64,000 bases of DNA from RPRB01 sp035501615 (GTDB taxonomy: Bacteria > Myxococcota > Myxococcia > Myxococcales > Myxococcaceae). The notes under the pieces are model-generated. The model was not told the DNA's origin. It did no database searches and saw only the letters and a program-made list of their open reading frames with translations. Below are positions 50,129 through 59,232 of this stretch, piece after piece (the first letter of the stretch is position 1; the number at the start of each line of letters is the position of its first letter). The DNA lies in NCBI GenBank assembly GCA_035501615.1, contig DATJVY010000088.1:11116-75115 (forward strand), written 5' to 3'. The position numbers were made by a program, and so were the translations under genes.

Positions 50129-50644
50129 CTAGAGCCGGTAGCGCAGCTGCACCATCCCCGAGGCGAAGGTCCGCGAGGACTCGAGGGTGAGCCGGTGCGT
50201 CCCGGGGCTGGTGGCGAAGAGGCGGATGCCCTCGCCCAGCACCACCGGGACGACCGTCACCACCAGCGCGTCGAGGCACCGCGCGGCGAGGAGCTGGGTC
50301 ACCACCTCCCCGCCGTCGGCGTACACGTGCCGGGCGCCCAGGGCCGCGAGGGCAGCGAGCACCGTGCGCGGCTCGCCGGAGAGGAAGCGCTCGTTGAAGC
50401 GCGGCGTCCGCTGGCTCCGGCTCAGCACCGCCACCCGCTTGTCCGCGAACGGCCAGGCATCGAACCCGAGCACCGTCTCGTAGGTCCTCCGGCCCATCAG
50501 CAGGGTGTCCACCGTGGCGTAGAACCCACGGTACCCGTTGTCCTCCTGCTCGAACGGCTTCAGGAAGGCGAAGCCGCCGTCCGGCTCGGCGATGAAGCCA
50601 TCCAGGCTCGTCCCGAGGAACGCGGAGACCTTCGGACGATCCAT
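50129..50644 (-). CDS. RibD C-terminal/dihydrofolate-reductase-like reductase
   Basis: A 171-residue protein starting at the ATG at 50644. It follows the RibD_C pattern: VSAFLGTSLDGFIAEPDGG at the N-terminus, LLMGRRTYETVLGF (about 49-62) for NADPH, HVYADGGEVVTQLL (about 104-117), and VVPVVLGEGIRLF. The family reduces pteridine or pyrimidine-type substrates with NADPH. It is not linked to riboflavin genes here, so the substrate is unknown. It is divergent from serC by 49 bp. Confidence 0.88.
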   Translation of the reverse strand: MDRPKVSAFLGTSLDGFIAEPDGGFAFLKPFEQEDNGYRGFYATVDTLLMGRRTYETVLGFDAWPFADKRVAVLSRSQRTPRFNERFLSGEPRTVLAALAALGARHVYADGGEVVTQLLAARCLDALVVTVVPVVLGEGIRLFATSPGTHRLTLESSRTFASGMVQLRYRL

Positions 50645-50693
50645 GCGGACTGTGCTTCTACCTCCAGGGGCCCCCGGTGGTACAAGGCGCGGC

Positions 50694-51782
50694 ATGCGCG
50701 CCATCAACTTCAATGCAGGCCCGGCTGGCCTCCCCCTCCCGGCGCTGGAGCGCGCCCGGGACGAGTTCGTCGACTACCAGGGAACCGGGATGTCGATCCT
50801 CGAGCACAGCCACCGGGGCAAGGAGTACGAGGCCGTCCACGACGAGGCGATGGCCCTCTTCACGCGGTTGCTCGGCATCCCCGAGGGCTACCAGGTCCTC
50901 TTCCTCCAGGGCGGCGCCTCGCATCAGTTCGCGATGGTGCCGATGAACTTCCTGCCCAGGGACGGAAGCGCGGACTACATCGTCACCGGCACCTGGAGCG
51001 AGAAGGCCCTCGACGAGGCGAAGCTGGTGGGGACTCCGCGGGCGGCGGCGACGACCGTCGGCCCGGACAAGCGCTACACCCGCATCCCGAAGCAGGCCGA
51101 GCTGCAGCTCGATCCGAAGGCGGCCTACGTCCACATCACCAGCAACAACACCATCTTCGGCACCCAGTGGCACGCCTGGCCCGAGGTCGGGTCGGTCCCG
51201 ATGGTGGCGGACATGTCGTCGGACTTCCTCTGGCGGCCGACCGACGTCTCCCGCTTCGCGCTGATCTACGCCGGGGCGCAGAAGAACCTCGGACCCTCCG
51301 GGGTGACGGTGGTGCTGGCCCGGAAGGATTTCCTGGCCCGGGGGCGCAAGGACATCCCGAAGATCCTCCGCTACACCACGTTCGCGGAGAACAACTCGCT
51401 CTACAACACGCCGCCCACCTTCGCGATCTACCTGATGCGCAACGTGCTGGCCTGGATCGACGCCCAGGGCGGACTGACCGCGATGGAGCGGCGCAACACC
51501 GAGAAGGCCGAGATCCTCTACGGCGCGCTCGACCGGCTGAGCGGCTTCTACCGGGCGCCGGTGGAGCGGGCCGCCCGCAGCACGATGAACATCGTGTTCC
51601 GGCTCCCCAGCGAGGAGCTCGACGACCGCTTCGTCGCCGAGGCGAAGAAGCAGCGGATGGTCGGGCTCAAGGGGCACCGGAGCGCGGGCGGGATCCGGGT
51701 CAGCGCTTACAACGCGGTCAGCGCCGACGACATCCGCACCCTGGTCACGTTCATGGAATCCTTCGCCAGGGCCAACGGCTGA
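50694..51782 (+). CDS. serC: Phosphoserine aminotransferase
   Basis: A 362-residue PLP enzyme (E. coli SerC has 362) starting at the ATG at 50694. The start INFNAGPAGLP is diagnostic, and Lys197 (YAGAQKNLGPSG) is the Schiff-base residue. YVHITSNNTIFGTQ and the C-terminal GHRSAGGIRVSAYNAV bind phosphoserine. It converts 3-phosphohydroxypyruvate and glutamate to phosphoserine in serine synthesis. No serA or serB is in view. Confidence 0.95.
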   Translation: MRAINFNAGPAGLPLPALERARDEFVDYQGTGMSILEHSHRGKEYEAVHDEAMALFTRLLGIPEGYQVLFLQGGASHQFAMVPMNFLPRDGSADYIVTGTWSEKALDEAKLVGTPRAAATTVGPDKRYTRIPKQAELQLDPKAAYVHITSNNTIFGTQWHAWPEVGSVPMVADMSSDFLWRPTDVSRFALIYAGAQKNLGPSGVTVVLARKDFLARGRKDIPKILRYTTFAENNSLYNTPPTFAIYLMRNVLAWIDAQGGLTAMERRNTEKAEILYGALDRLSGFYRAPVERAARSTMNIVFRLPSEELDDRFVAEAKKQRMVGLKGHRSAGGIRVSAYNAVSADDIRTLVTFMESFARANG

Positions 51783-51805
51783 CACACCCACGGGAGGAGA
51801 CGACG

Positions 51806-52363
51806 ATGTCTGGAACGCTGCGCATCGCTGTGCTCGTGCTGTGCTCTCTGGTCGCGCTCCCGGCCGTCGCCAAGGACGTGGAGGGGACTCAGGTCCCGGA
51901 CTCGATCAACTCCGACGGAAAGACGCTCCAGCTCATCGGGGGCGGGATCCGGACCAAGTGGATGTTCAGCGTCTACGTGGGCGCGCTCTACGCCGAGAAG
52001 CCCACCTTCAACGCCGCCAACCTGATCAAGTCCGAGCAGGCGAAGCGGATGGATCTCCATCTCCTCCGCGACGTGGGGAAGGACAAGATCGTCGAGTCGA
52101 TCCGCGAGGGGTTCGAGAAGCAGTCCAAGGCGCAGATGCCGGCGCTCCAGGGCCGCCTCGACCAGCTGGCGGCCGCGGTGCCGGACCTCAAGAAGGGCGA
52201 CGTCCTCAGCCTGACCTACGTCCCGGACAAGGGCGTCGTGGTGGCCGGGGCGGCGAAGGAGACCGTCATCCCCGGGAAGGACTTCGCCGATGCGCTGTTC
52301 TCGGTGTGGCTGGGCCCAGACCCGGTGGACTCGGATCTGAAGCGGAAGCTGCTCGGCGGCTGA
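51806..52363 (+). CDS. Chalcone isomerase-like exported protein
   Basis: A 185-residue protein with a signal peptide ending LPAVAKD; RBS GGGAGGAG. It matches the bacterial chalcone-isomerase-like fold (PF16036): VEGTQVPDSI, LQLIGGGIRTKWMFSVYVGALYAE, and the helix ESIREGFEKQS. Bacterial members are periplasmic, lack the plant catalytic residues and may bind fatty acids. It is 23 bp after serC, so it could be co-transcribed, but a functional link is not evident. Confidence 0.83.
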   Translation: MSGTLRIAVLVLCSLVALPAVAKDVEGTQVPDSINSDGKTLQLIGGGIRTKWMFSVYVGALYAEKPTFNAANLIKSEQAKRMDLHLLRDVGKDKIVESIREGFEKQSKAQMPALQGRLDQLAAAVPDLKKGDVLSLTYVPDKGVVVAGAAKETVIPGKDFADALFSVWLGPDPVDSDLKRKLLGG

Positions 52364-52427
52364 GCCCGACCGGGCGATTTTCCGCTAGGGTGCCGGCCCC
52401 CCAATCTCCAGGAGCTGCACAGGCACC

Positions 52428-54506
52428 GTGAAGAGACTCCTCGTTCCCGTCCTCCTTGCCGCGGGCTGCGCCTCCACGCCCGTTCCCACCCCGTCCAGTC
52501 CCGCGCCGAAGCCTGCCGCCGCTGCCGCTGCGCCGACCCCGCCGCCGATGCCGGCGGGGCTCGATGCAGCGTCGATGGATCCCTCGACTGCTCCCTGCGA
52601 CGACTTCTACCAGTACGCGTGCGGCGGCTGGCTGAAGGCCACGCCCATCCCGCCCGACCGGGCCCGCTGGGGACGGGGGTTCAACGTCATCGAGGAGCGG
52701 AACCAGCAGATCCTCAAGGAGATCCTCGAGGCGGCCGCCGACGGCAAGGCGCCCACCGGCACCCCGTACGCCAAGGAGCTCGGCGACTACTACGCCACGT
52801 GCATGGACGAGTCGAGGCTCGAGGGCGCGCTGCCCGAGCTGCGCACCGCGCTCCGTCGCATCGACCGGGCGAGCACGTCGAAGCAGCTGGCGGCCGAGCT
52901 GGCGCGCCTTCACCAGGCCGGGGCGAGGGCGCTCTTTCTCTACGACTCGGGGCAGGACTTCAAGGACGCGGGCCGGGTCATCGGCATCGTGACCCAGGGC
53001 GGGCTGGGGATGCCGGATCGCGAGTACTACCTGAGCGACTCGCCGAAGATGAAGGAGACCCGCGAGGGCTACCGCGCCTACGTGGCCCAGATGTTCGGCC
53101 TGCTCGGGGACGCTCCGGCGGTCGCCGCGAAGAAGGCGGACCAGGTGATGGATCTGGAGACTCGCCTGGCCCAGGCGAGCCTGGACCGCGTGTCACGCCG
53201 CGATCCCAACAAGGTCTACCACCCCACCGATCCCAAGGGCCTCGCCCGGTCCGCGCCGGGGTTCGACTGGGCGACCTACTTCCGGACGGTGGGAACGCCG
53301 GACGTCGAGTCGCTCAACGTGACCCATCCACCCTTCGCCGCCGAGGTCGGCCAGCTGGTCCGCCGGGCGCCCCGGTCCGCGGTCCGGACCTACCTCGGTT
53401 GGAGGCTCGTCGCCGCCCAGGTCATCGCGCTACCGAAACCCTTCGCCGACGCGACCTTCGCCTTCGAGAGCAAGTACCTCAGCGGGGCCAAGGAGGACCT
53501 GCCCCGGTGGAAGAAGTGCGTGACCGCGACCGATCGGGCCCTGGGCGAGGCGCTGGCGGTGCCGTTCATCGATCAGACCTTCGGCGCCGACGGCAAGAAG
53601 GTGACCCGGTCGATGGTCGAGCAGATCGAGGAGGCCTTCCAGGCCAACCTCGACGGGCTGCAGTGGATGGACGCCGCCACGAAGGAGCGGGCCCGCGAGA
53701 AGGCGAAGGCGGTCTTCGACAAGATCGGCTACCCCGACAAGTGGAAGACCTACGACGGTCTGGTCACCGACCGCGGGACGTTCCTCGGCAACCGCATGCG
53801 CTCGGAGGCCTACGAGAGCGCGCGCGACCTCAAGAAGATCGGCAAGCCGCTGGACCGGGGGCTGTGGGTGATGACCCCGCCGACGGTCAACGCCTACTAC
53901 GAGGCCTCGCTCAACGAGATCGTGTTCCCGGCCGGCATCCTCCAGCCTCCCTTCTTCAACAAGGAGGCCACCGATCCGGTGAACTTCGGGTCGATGGGCA
54001 TGGTGGTGGGCCACGAGCTGACCCACGGCTTCGACGACCGGGGCCGCAAGTTCGACGCGAAGGGCAACCTCGTCGACTGGTGGACTCCCGAGTCGGGCAA
54101 GGCGTTCGTGGAGCGCACCGACTGCGTCAAGAGGCAGTTCGACGGGTACGTGGCGGTCGACGACGTCCATCTGAACGGCGCGCTCACCCTCGGGGAGAAC
54201 ACGGCCGACCTCGGAGGGCTGAAGCTGGCCTTCGCGGCGATGGAGGCCTACGCGCAGGCGCACCCCGACCGCGCGCCCCCGCCGAGCCGCTTCACGTCCC
54301 AGCAGCAGTTCTTCCTCGGCGCCGCGCAGGCCTGGTGCACCAACACCCGCCCCGAGGAGGCGCGCCGGCGGGCGACGGTGGACCCCCACTCCTCGCCGCA
54401 GTACCGGGTGAACGGGCCGCTCTCCAACCTCCCCCAGTTCCAGCAGGCCTTCGGGTGCAAGGCCGGAGACCGGATGGTGGCCCAGAACCGCTGCGAGGTC
54501 TGGTAG
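52428..54506 (+). CDS. M13-family (neprilysin/PepO-like) metallopeptidase lipoprotein
   Basis: A 692-residue protein from the GTG at 52428 with lipobox AAGC (Cys14), then an Ala/Pro-rich linker. The zinc site is H529-E-L-T-H533 with the third ligand Glu590 in GENTADLGG; NAYYEASLNEIVFPAG is the substrate-binding strand. It ends in the characteristic CEVW. It degrades oligopeptides in the periplasm or on the outer membrane. Full length, with no missing catalytic residue. Confidence 0.94.
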   Translation: MKRLLVPVLLAAGCASTPVPTPSSPAPKPAAAAAAPTPPPMPAGLDAASMDPSTAPCDDFYQYACGGWLKATPIPPDRARWGRGFNVIEERNQQILKEILEAAADGKAPTGTPYAKELGDYYATCMDESRLEGALPELRTALRRIDRASTSKQLAAELARLHQAGARALFLYDSGQDFKDAGRVIGIVTQGGLGMPDREYYLSDSPKMKETREGYRAYVAQMFGLLGDAPAVAAKKADQVMDLETRLAQASLDRVSRRDPNKVYHPTDPKGLARSAPGFDWATYFRTVGTPDVESLNVTHPPFAAEVGQLVRRAPRSAVRTYLGWRLVAAQVIALPKPFADATFAFESKYLSGAKEDLPRWKKCVTATDRALGEALAVPFIDQTFGADGKKVTRSMVEQIEEAFQANLDGLQWMDAATKERAREKAKAVFDKIGYPDKWKTYDGLVTDRGTFLGNRMRSEAYESARDLKKIGKPLDRGLWVMTPPTVNAYYEASLNEIVFPAGILQPPFFNKEATDPVNFGSMGMVVGHELTHGFDDRGRKFDAKGNLVDWWTPESGKAFVERTDCVKRQFDGYVAVDDVHLNGALTLGENTADLGGLKLAFAAMEAYAQAHPDRAPPPSRFTSQQQFFLGAAQAWCTNTRPEEARRRATVDPHSSPQYRVNGPLSNLPQFQQAFGCKAGDRMVAQNRCEVW

Positions 54507-54510
54507 CGGC

Positions 54511-54963
54511 TCAGCCCAGAGGCAGGGCCCAGTGGACCCGGTCCAGGGCGCGGAATCCCGCCCGGGCGTAGAGGTTCGCGGCCCGGGCGTGACTTCCCTC
54601 CACCTCGAGCTCGACGGCGCGGCAGCCCCGGGCCCGGGCGACCTCGAGGCAGGCCTCGAGGAGCCGCTGGCCGATGCCCTGGCCGCGCCGCTCGGGGACG
54701 ACGTACAGCTCCTCGAGCCACACCACCCGGCCGCCGTACTCGAGCGTCAGCTGGAACGAGAGGTAGGCGACGCCGACGGGGTGTTCGCCGTCCCGCGCCA
54801 GGAGGACGAGGGCCCGGCCATCGTCGAGGAGCGCGCTCGCGACGGTCTCCTCCAGCAGGGCGCGCTCAAGGGGGATGGCGTGCTCGTCCAGCTGCGCCGC
54901 GAGGAGCGCGGTGACGGCGGGGGACTCGTCCGGGCGGGCCGGGGTCGGTGGCTCGATGGGCAT
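54511..54963 (-). CDS. GNAT-family N-acetyltransferase
   Basis: A 150-residue protein starting at the ATG at 54963. Acetyl-CoA motif A reads ELYVVPERRGQGIGQRLLEACL, and the C-terminal GFRALDRVHWALPL closes the fold. The substrate is unknown. It is convergent with the M13 peptidase gene, with 4 bp between stops. The radical SAM gene upstream on the same strand ends 79 bp before it. Confidence 0.85.
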   Translation of the reverse strand: MPIEPPTPARPDESPAVTALLAAQLDEHAIPLERALLEETVASALLDDGRALVLLARDGEHPVGVAYLSFQLTLEYGGRVVWLEELYVVPERRGQGIGQRLLEACLEVARARGCRAVELEVEGSHARAANLYARAGFRALDRVHWALPLG

Positions 54964-55042
54964 GGGAGAGAGAGCCCCGGCGGCGCCGGGGCGTGACGGA
55001 TAACGCCCGGGCGGACCCGCTCCGACCGCGCCTGCTCGGAGC

Positions 55043-56071
55043 TCAGAGCAGCGCGAGCTGGTCGCCCGGGCGTGCAGGCCGCCGGAAGGTGTCGGGCCGT
55101 CCCTCCTCCGGCCAGCGGGCGTCGAGTCCGACCTTCCGGGCCTGGGCCGCAAAGAGGGCGGCGATGGCGTCGGCGTACTGCCCGTCGCCCCGCTGCCGGA
55201 GCCCCCAGCTCGAGTCGTACATCTTGCCGCCCCGAGTCTCCTGGATGCGGTGGAGGACCTTCTCCGCCTGGAGGGGGAGCGCCTCGCGGAGCCGCTGCTC
55301 GAAGACCGGCCGGACCGATCCGGGGAGCCGCAGGAGGACGTATCCGGCGAACCGCGCACCGGCGCTCGCGGCGTCGGCGAGCACCCGCGACATGCCCTCG
55401 TCGAGCCCGGGGATGACCGGGGCGATGCTCACGCCGACGGGGACTCCCGCTGCCGCGAGCCGCTCGATGACCTGGAGGCGGCGGCGTGGTGTCGCGACGC
55501 CCGGCTCGAGCGCGCGGGCGACGTCCTGGTCGTGGAAGGGGAGGCTGACGGCGACGCTCAGGCTCGCCTCCCGGTGGAGCTGCTGGAGGAGGTCGATGTC
55601 GCGCTCAATGATCGGCGACTTGGTGATGACCCCGACCGGGTTCCGGAACTCTGCGCACACCTCGAGGCAGCCGCGGGTGAGGCGCAGCGACGCCTCGAGC
55701 GGCTGGTAGCAGTCGGTCACGCCGCTGAAGACCACCAGCTCGCCCTTCCAGCTCGGCTTCCAGAACGCCTCGCGGAGCAGCTCGGGCGCGCGCCGCTTCA
55801 CGACGACCTGGGTGTCGAAGTCGGTGCCGGCGCCGAAGCCCAGGTACTCGTGGCCGGGCCGGGCGTAGCAGTAGGCGCAGCCGTGCATGCAGCCCCGGTA
55901 GGGGTTGACGCTGAAGCGGAAGCCGACGTCGGGGCTGTCGTTGGTGGCGAGGACGTTCTTCGTCGTGTCGTCCCAGACGTGAACGCCGGCCCGGGGATGG
56001 TCCTCCTCGAGGTACTCGAGCGCCGTGGGCGCGAACGGGTTCGGCGGATTGGACCAGGGGCGAGGCTTCAC
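55043..56071 (-). CDS. PA0069-family radical SAM protein (SplB-like)
   Basis: A 342-residue radical SAM enzyme. The cluster motif CMHGCAYCYAR places the three Cys at 61, 65 and 68. SVNPYRGCMHGC and GVTDCYQPLE are typical of the PA0069/Rv2578c group. These are distant relatives of spore photoproduct lyase and have no proven substrate; a role in DNA repair has been suggested. A gap of 164 bp separates it from hgmA upstream. Confidence 0.88.
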   Translation of the reverse strand: MKPRPWSNPPNPFAPTALEYLEEDHPRAGVHVWDDTTKNVLATNDSPDVGFRFSVNPYRGCMHGCAYCYARPGHEYLGFGAGTDFDTQVVVKRRAPELLREAFWKPSWKGELVVFSGVTDCYQPLEASLRLTRGCLEVCAEFRNPVGVITKSPIIERDIDLLQQLHREASLSVAVSLPFHDQDVARALEPGVATPRRRLQVIERLAAAGVPVGVSIAPVIPGLDEGMSRVLADAASAGARFAGYVLLRLPGSVRPVFEQRLREALPLQAEKVLHRIQETRGGKMYDSSWGLRQRGDGQYADAIAALFAAQARKVGLDARWPEEGRPDTFRRPARPGDQLALL

Positions 56072-56235
56072 CCCGGCGACTCTGGACGTGAACGGGCGTT
56101 CAGGTCAAGCGGGCACGACCGACCGTTTCTCGCCGGGCGCGCGGTCAACGGCTGCGACGGTCGTCATCGCGCTCGCCGCCGTCGAACCGAAGCGCGGCGT
56201 CCTCGCATGGAGGGTGCCCTCCACACGAGCGTCCG

Positions 56236-57405
56236 CTAGTCCCCCGGCGGGATGAAGCTGTCCTGGTACCCCGGGTCCTCGACGGAGAGCGCCGCGGCGG
56301 TCGTGCTCAGCGGAAGCGTGGTGTCGAGCATCACCGCCAGCTCGTCCGTCCGACCGTGCCCGATGCTGCCCTCGTACGCGCCGGGGTGCGGCCCGTGCTG
56401 CACGCCCGCCGGGTGGTGGCTCACGCTGCCCGGGCCGACGCCGCGCCGGCTGGTGAAGTTCCCTCGCGCGTAGAAGAGGAACTCGTCGCAGTCGATCGAT
56501 GCATGTGGGTAGGGGCAGGGAATCGCCTCGGGATGGAAGTCCACCACCCGCGGGACGAAGCTGCAGATCAGCGCTCCTCGCGCGGCGAAGGTGCCGTGCC
56601 ACGTCGGCGGCAGGTGCACGAGTCCGGCGCGCGGCTGGAAGTTCAGGATGGGGAACGCCCACGGATAGACGGTTCCGTCCCACCCCACGATGTCCAGCGG
56701 CGAGTGGCGGTACCGGAAGCCGTGGAAGGCGCCGCTCTTCTTCACCACCAGGTCGCGGATGTCCTCGTCCATCGGACCCTTGAACTCGGGCCGCTTGAAG
56801 TCGCGGTGGCTGTAGGGCGCGTCCATCCGGAGCTGGCCCACCTCGTTCCGCCACTGCCGCGGTAGGTGGAGGCCGCCGTTGAGCTCCATCCACAGCCAGG
56901 ACTGAGGACCGGCGTCGGGAATCAGCCGGTGGAGCAGCCCGCGGGGAACGAAGACGTAGTCGTCCGCGCCGAAGCGGACGTCGCCGAGCGCGGTCCGGAC
57001 CGTGCCCCCGCCCTGCTGGATCCAGAAGAGCTCGTCGCCGTCGGCGTTGCTCACGTAGACCGGGTCAGGCTTGTCGGGAAACGCCATCCCCAGCGTCACG
57101 TCGGCGTTGAAGAGCAGCGGGGTGCGGGCGTTGACCGGCGCTCCGCCCTTGCGCGGCATGTCCTGCGTCTTGTAGTGCCGCTTCGCCAGCCGGCGGCCCT
57201 CGGCGGCGTTCACCGGCTGCGCCCAGCCGTGCTTGGCCTCGGCCAGCCGCTGGGTGTGCGGCGCGCGCTGGTGGTAGGCGATGGTATACGGCCCCTCGAA
57301 GCCCTCCTGGGTGAAGCACTCCTCGAAGGCGAGCGCTCCGCCCTCGAGCCGGAGCTGGATGTGGTGCTTCCGGGGGATGGTTCCGAAGCTCAGCCGCTCG
57401 ATCAT
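56236..57405 (-). CDS. hgmA: Homogentisate 1,2-dioxygenase
   Basis: A 389-residue cupin dioxygenase starting at the ATG at 57405. Features include DELFWIQQGGGTVRTALG and YVFVPRGLLHRL in the first cupin, and the iron-binding region FHPEAIPCPYPH and GVQHGPHPGAYEGS in the second. It opens the homogentisate ring to maleylacetoacetate. It is shorter than the roughly 430-residue proteobacterial form and fits the compact version. It is the last gene of the tyrosine-degradation operon, 10 bp after hppD. Confidence 0.92.
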   Translation of the reverse strand: MIERLSFGTIPRKHHIQLRLEGGALAFEECFTQEGFEGPYTIAYHQRAPHTQRLAEAKHGWAQPVNAAEGRRLAKRHYKTQDMPRKGGAPVNARTPLLFNADVTLGMAFPDKPDPVYVSNADGDELFWIQQGGGTVRTALGDVRFGADDYVFVPRGLLHRLIPDAGPQSWLWMELNGGLHLPRQWRNEVGQLRMDAPYSHRDFKRPEFKGPMDEDIRDLVVKKSGAFHGFRYRHSPLDIVGWDGTVYPWAFPILNFQPRAGLVHLPPTWHGTFAARGALICSFVPRVVDFHPEAIPCPYPHASIDCDEFLFYARGNFTSRRGVGPGSVSHHPAGVQHGPHPGAYEGSIGHGRTDELAVMLDTTLPLSTTAAALSVEDPGYQDSFIPPGD

Positions 57406-57415
57406 CGCCTGCTCC

Positions 57416-58573
57416 CTAGGCCCTGCCGGCGGCCTTCTGCTCGCGCTCGATGCTCTCGAACAGCGAGCGGAAGTTCCCGGCTCCGAATCCCTTGTCACCC
57501 TTGCGCTGGATGACCTCGTAGAAGAACGGCCCGGCCTCGCGCTCGCTGTAGAGGCTGGCCGCGTCCTTCATGAAGATCTGGAGCAGGTAGCTGTGCTCCT
57601 TGTTGCCGTCGATGAGGATCCGTAGCCGGCGCAGATCCTCCGGCTTCTCGTCGATGCGCTTGATTCCGAGGACCTCCAGCCTCTTCGGCAGCTGATCGTA
57701 GTAGCTGTCCGGCGTGTCCATGAACTGGACGGCCCGGGTCTTCAGCATCCCCTCCACTGCCGGGATGATGGTCTCCACGCCCAGCGCCAGGTGCTGGATG
57801 CCCTCTCCGCGGTTGTCCTCGACGAAGATGTTGATCTGCGAGCCGCGGAAGTTGGGGCGAGCAGGCTCGTTGTTGGCGAACTTCACCCCCGACTCGGGGT
57901 CCCACATCACGGTCGAGCGCAGGCCCGAGCCCTTCTCCAGCTTGTCCTTCGCGTCGTCGGTGTGGAACTCGATCTTCCAGAAGGGCTGCAGTCCGAGCAC
58001 CTGCTCCATCCACATGATCGCCGGCATCAGGGTCCGGAAGTTGGAGGTGACGTGATCGATCCGGTTGAACCCGAACCGGTTCTGACCGCCGGTGAGCTTC
58101 TCGTGGAAGATCATCCCCGGGAAGAGCGGCCGGTATCCGTCGCGCTGGGCGAAGCGGAAGGTGGTGTCTCCGAAGGGCGTCGTGATCGAGAACCAGCTCA
58201 GCTTGCCTCCGCGGTTGTCGCGGACGGTCTGGATGTCCTCCATGATCGTCGCGCCGCGGCGATCGAGGAGCTGGAACGCCTTCTCCACGTCCTTCACCGC
58301 GAAGGTCAGGGTCCCGACGCCGTCGGGGTGCTTGGCCAGCCACCGCGAGGCACGGCCCCCCTCTCCCCGGGGCTGGCTGACCACCAGGACGACGTCGCCG
58401 GCCTGGAAGACCAGGCTCTGCTGCTTGCCGCGGGCGGTGAGGTCGGGGTCGCTGCCGCCGATCTCCTTGAAGTCCATGCCACCGGTGTAGAAGCGGCGGC
58501 TCCGCTCCAGGTCGCGCACGTACCAGTGTGCGGATTCGATTCCGAGCAGCCCGAGGGATTCGGTCTTGGCCAT
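57416..58573 (-). CDS. hppD: 4-Hydroxyphenylpyruvate dioxygenase
   Basis: A 385-residue two-barrel dioxygenase starting at the ATG at 58573. The iron ligands are His174 (RIDHVTSNF), His261 (GIQHLAL) and Glu353 (FYEVIQRKG), followed by the C-terminal GFGAGNFRSLFESIE. It turns 4-hydroxyphenylpyruvate into homogentisate, the substrate of the next gene. It lies 14 bp after maiA. Confidence 0.95.
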   Translation of the reverse strand: MAKTESLGLLGIESAHWYVRDLERSRRFYTGGMDFKEIGGSDPDLTARGKQQSLVFQAGDVVLVVSQPRGEGGRASRWLAKHPDGVGTLTFAVKDVEKAFQLLDRRGATIMEDIQTVRDNRGGKLSWFSITTPFGDTTFRFAQRDGYRPLFPGMIFHEKLTGGQNRFGFNRIDHVTSNFRTLMPAIMWMEQVLGLQPFWKIEFHTDDAKDKLEKGSGLRSTVMWDPESGVKFANNEPARPNFRGSQINIFVEDNRGEGIQHLALGVETIIPAVEGMLKTRAVQFMDTPDSYYDQLPKRLEVLGIKRIDEKPEDLRRLRILIDGNKEHSYLLQIFMKDAASLYSEREAGPFFYEVIQRKGDKGFGAGNFRSLFESIEREQKAAGRA

Positions 58574-58587
58574 GACGTGGTCTTCCT

Positions 58588-59232
58588 TTAGCGCGGAGCG
58601 TGCACCGCATCCGCTTGACGATCGGGATGGGCAGCCTGGAAGGCGGGCAAGGCCTCGCATGCCGCCTCGATGCGGGTGAGGGTGGGGAACGGAGAGAGGT
58701 CGAACTTCCAGCGGCGGCAGGCGTAGAGCTGCGGCACGAGGCAGCAGTCGGCGAACGACGGCGCGTCGCCCACGGAGAAGCGCCCCGCCGTCCGGGAGGT
58801 CTCCTCCTCGAGCGCGGTGAGCCCGCGCCGGTAGAAGAACTCCACCCAGGGCTTCTCCTCGCCGCCGAGGGCCTTCACCTGGCCGAGCACCGCCGGCGTC
58901 TGGAAGGGCTGGATGCCCGAGTTCACCATCTCCGCGAGCTGGCGGGCGCGCGCCCGGAGCCACGGATCGGTGGGGAGGAGCGGCGGGGAGGGGTACCGCT
59001 GCTCGAGGTGATCGAGGATGGCGAGGCTCTGCGCGAGCCGGCGGACCGCCTCGCCCTCGTGCCACTCGAGCAGGGGGACCGACTGCATGAGGTTCAGCGC
59101 CTTGTAGGGCTCGTCGTGCTGCTTCCCCTCGAGGAGGTTCACCGGCTGGTACTCGTAGGCGATCCCCTTCCAGGCCAGGGCGATCCGCACCCGCCAGGTG
59201 GCGCCCGAGCGCCAGTAGCCGTAGAGCTTCAT
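58588..59232 (-). CDS. maiA: Maleylacetoacetate isomerase (zeta-class GST)
   Basis: A 214-residue GST-fold protein. The zeta signature is WRSGATWRVRIALAWKG at 7-23; the usual SSCS is SGAT here, keeping the Ser but not the Cys, which bacterial members tolerate. The C-terminal helical domain has FSVGDAPSFADCCLVPQLY. It isomerises maleylacetoacetate to fumarylacetoacetate using glutathione. The start overlaps the fumarylacetoacetase stop (ATGA). Confidence 0.9.
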   Translation of the reverse strand: MKLYGYWRSGATWRVRIALAWKGIAYEYQPVNLLEGKQHDEPYKALNLMQSVPLLEWHEGEAVRRLAQSLAILDHLEQRYPSPPLLPTDPWLRARARQLAEMVNSGIQPFQTPAVLGQVKALGGEEKPWVEFFYRRGLTALEEETSRTAGRFSVGDAPSFADCCLVPQLYACRRWKFDLSPFPTLTRIEAACEALPAFQAAHPDRQADAVHAPR

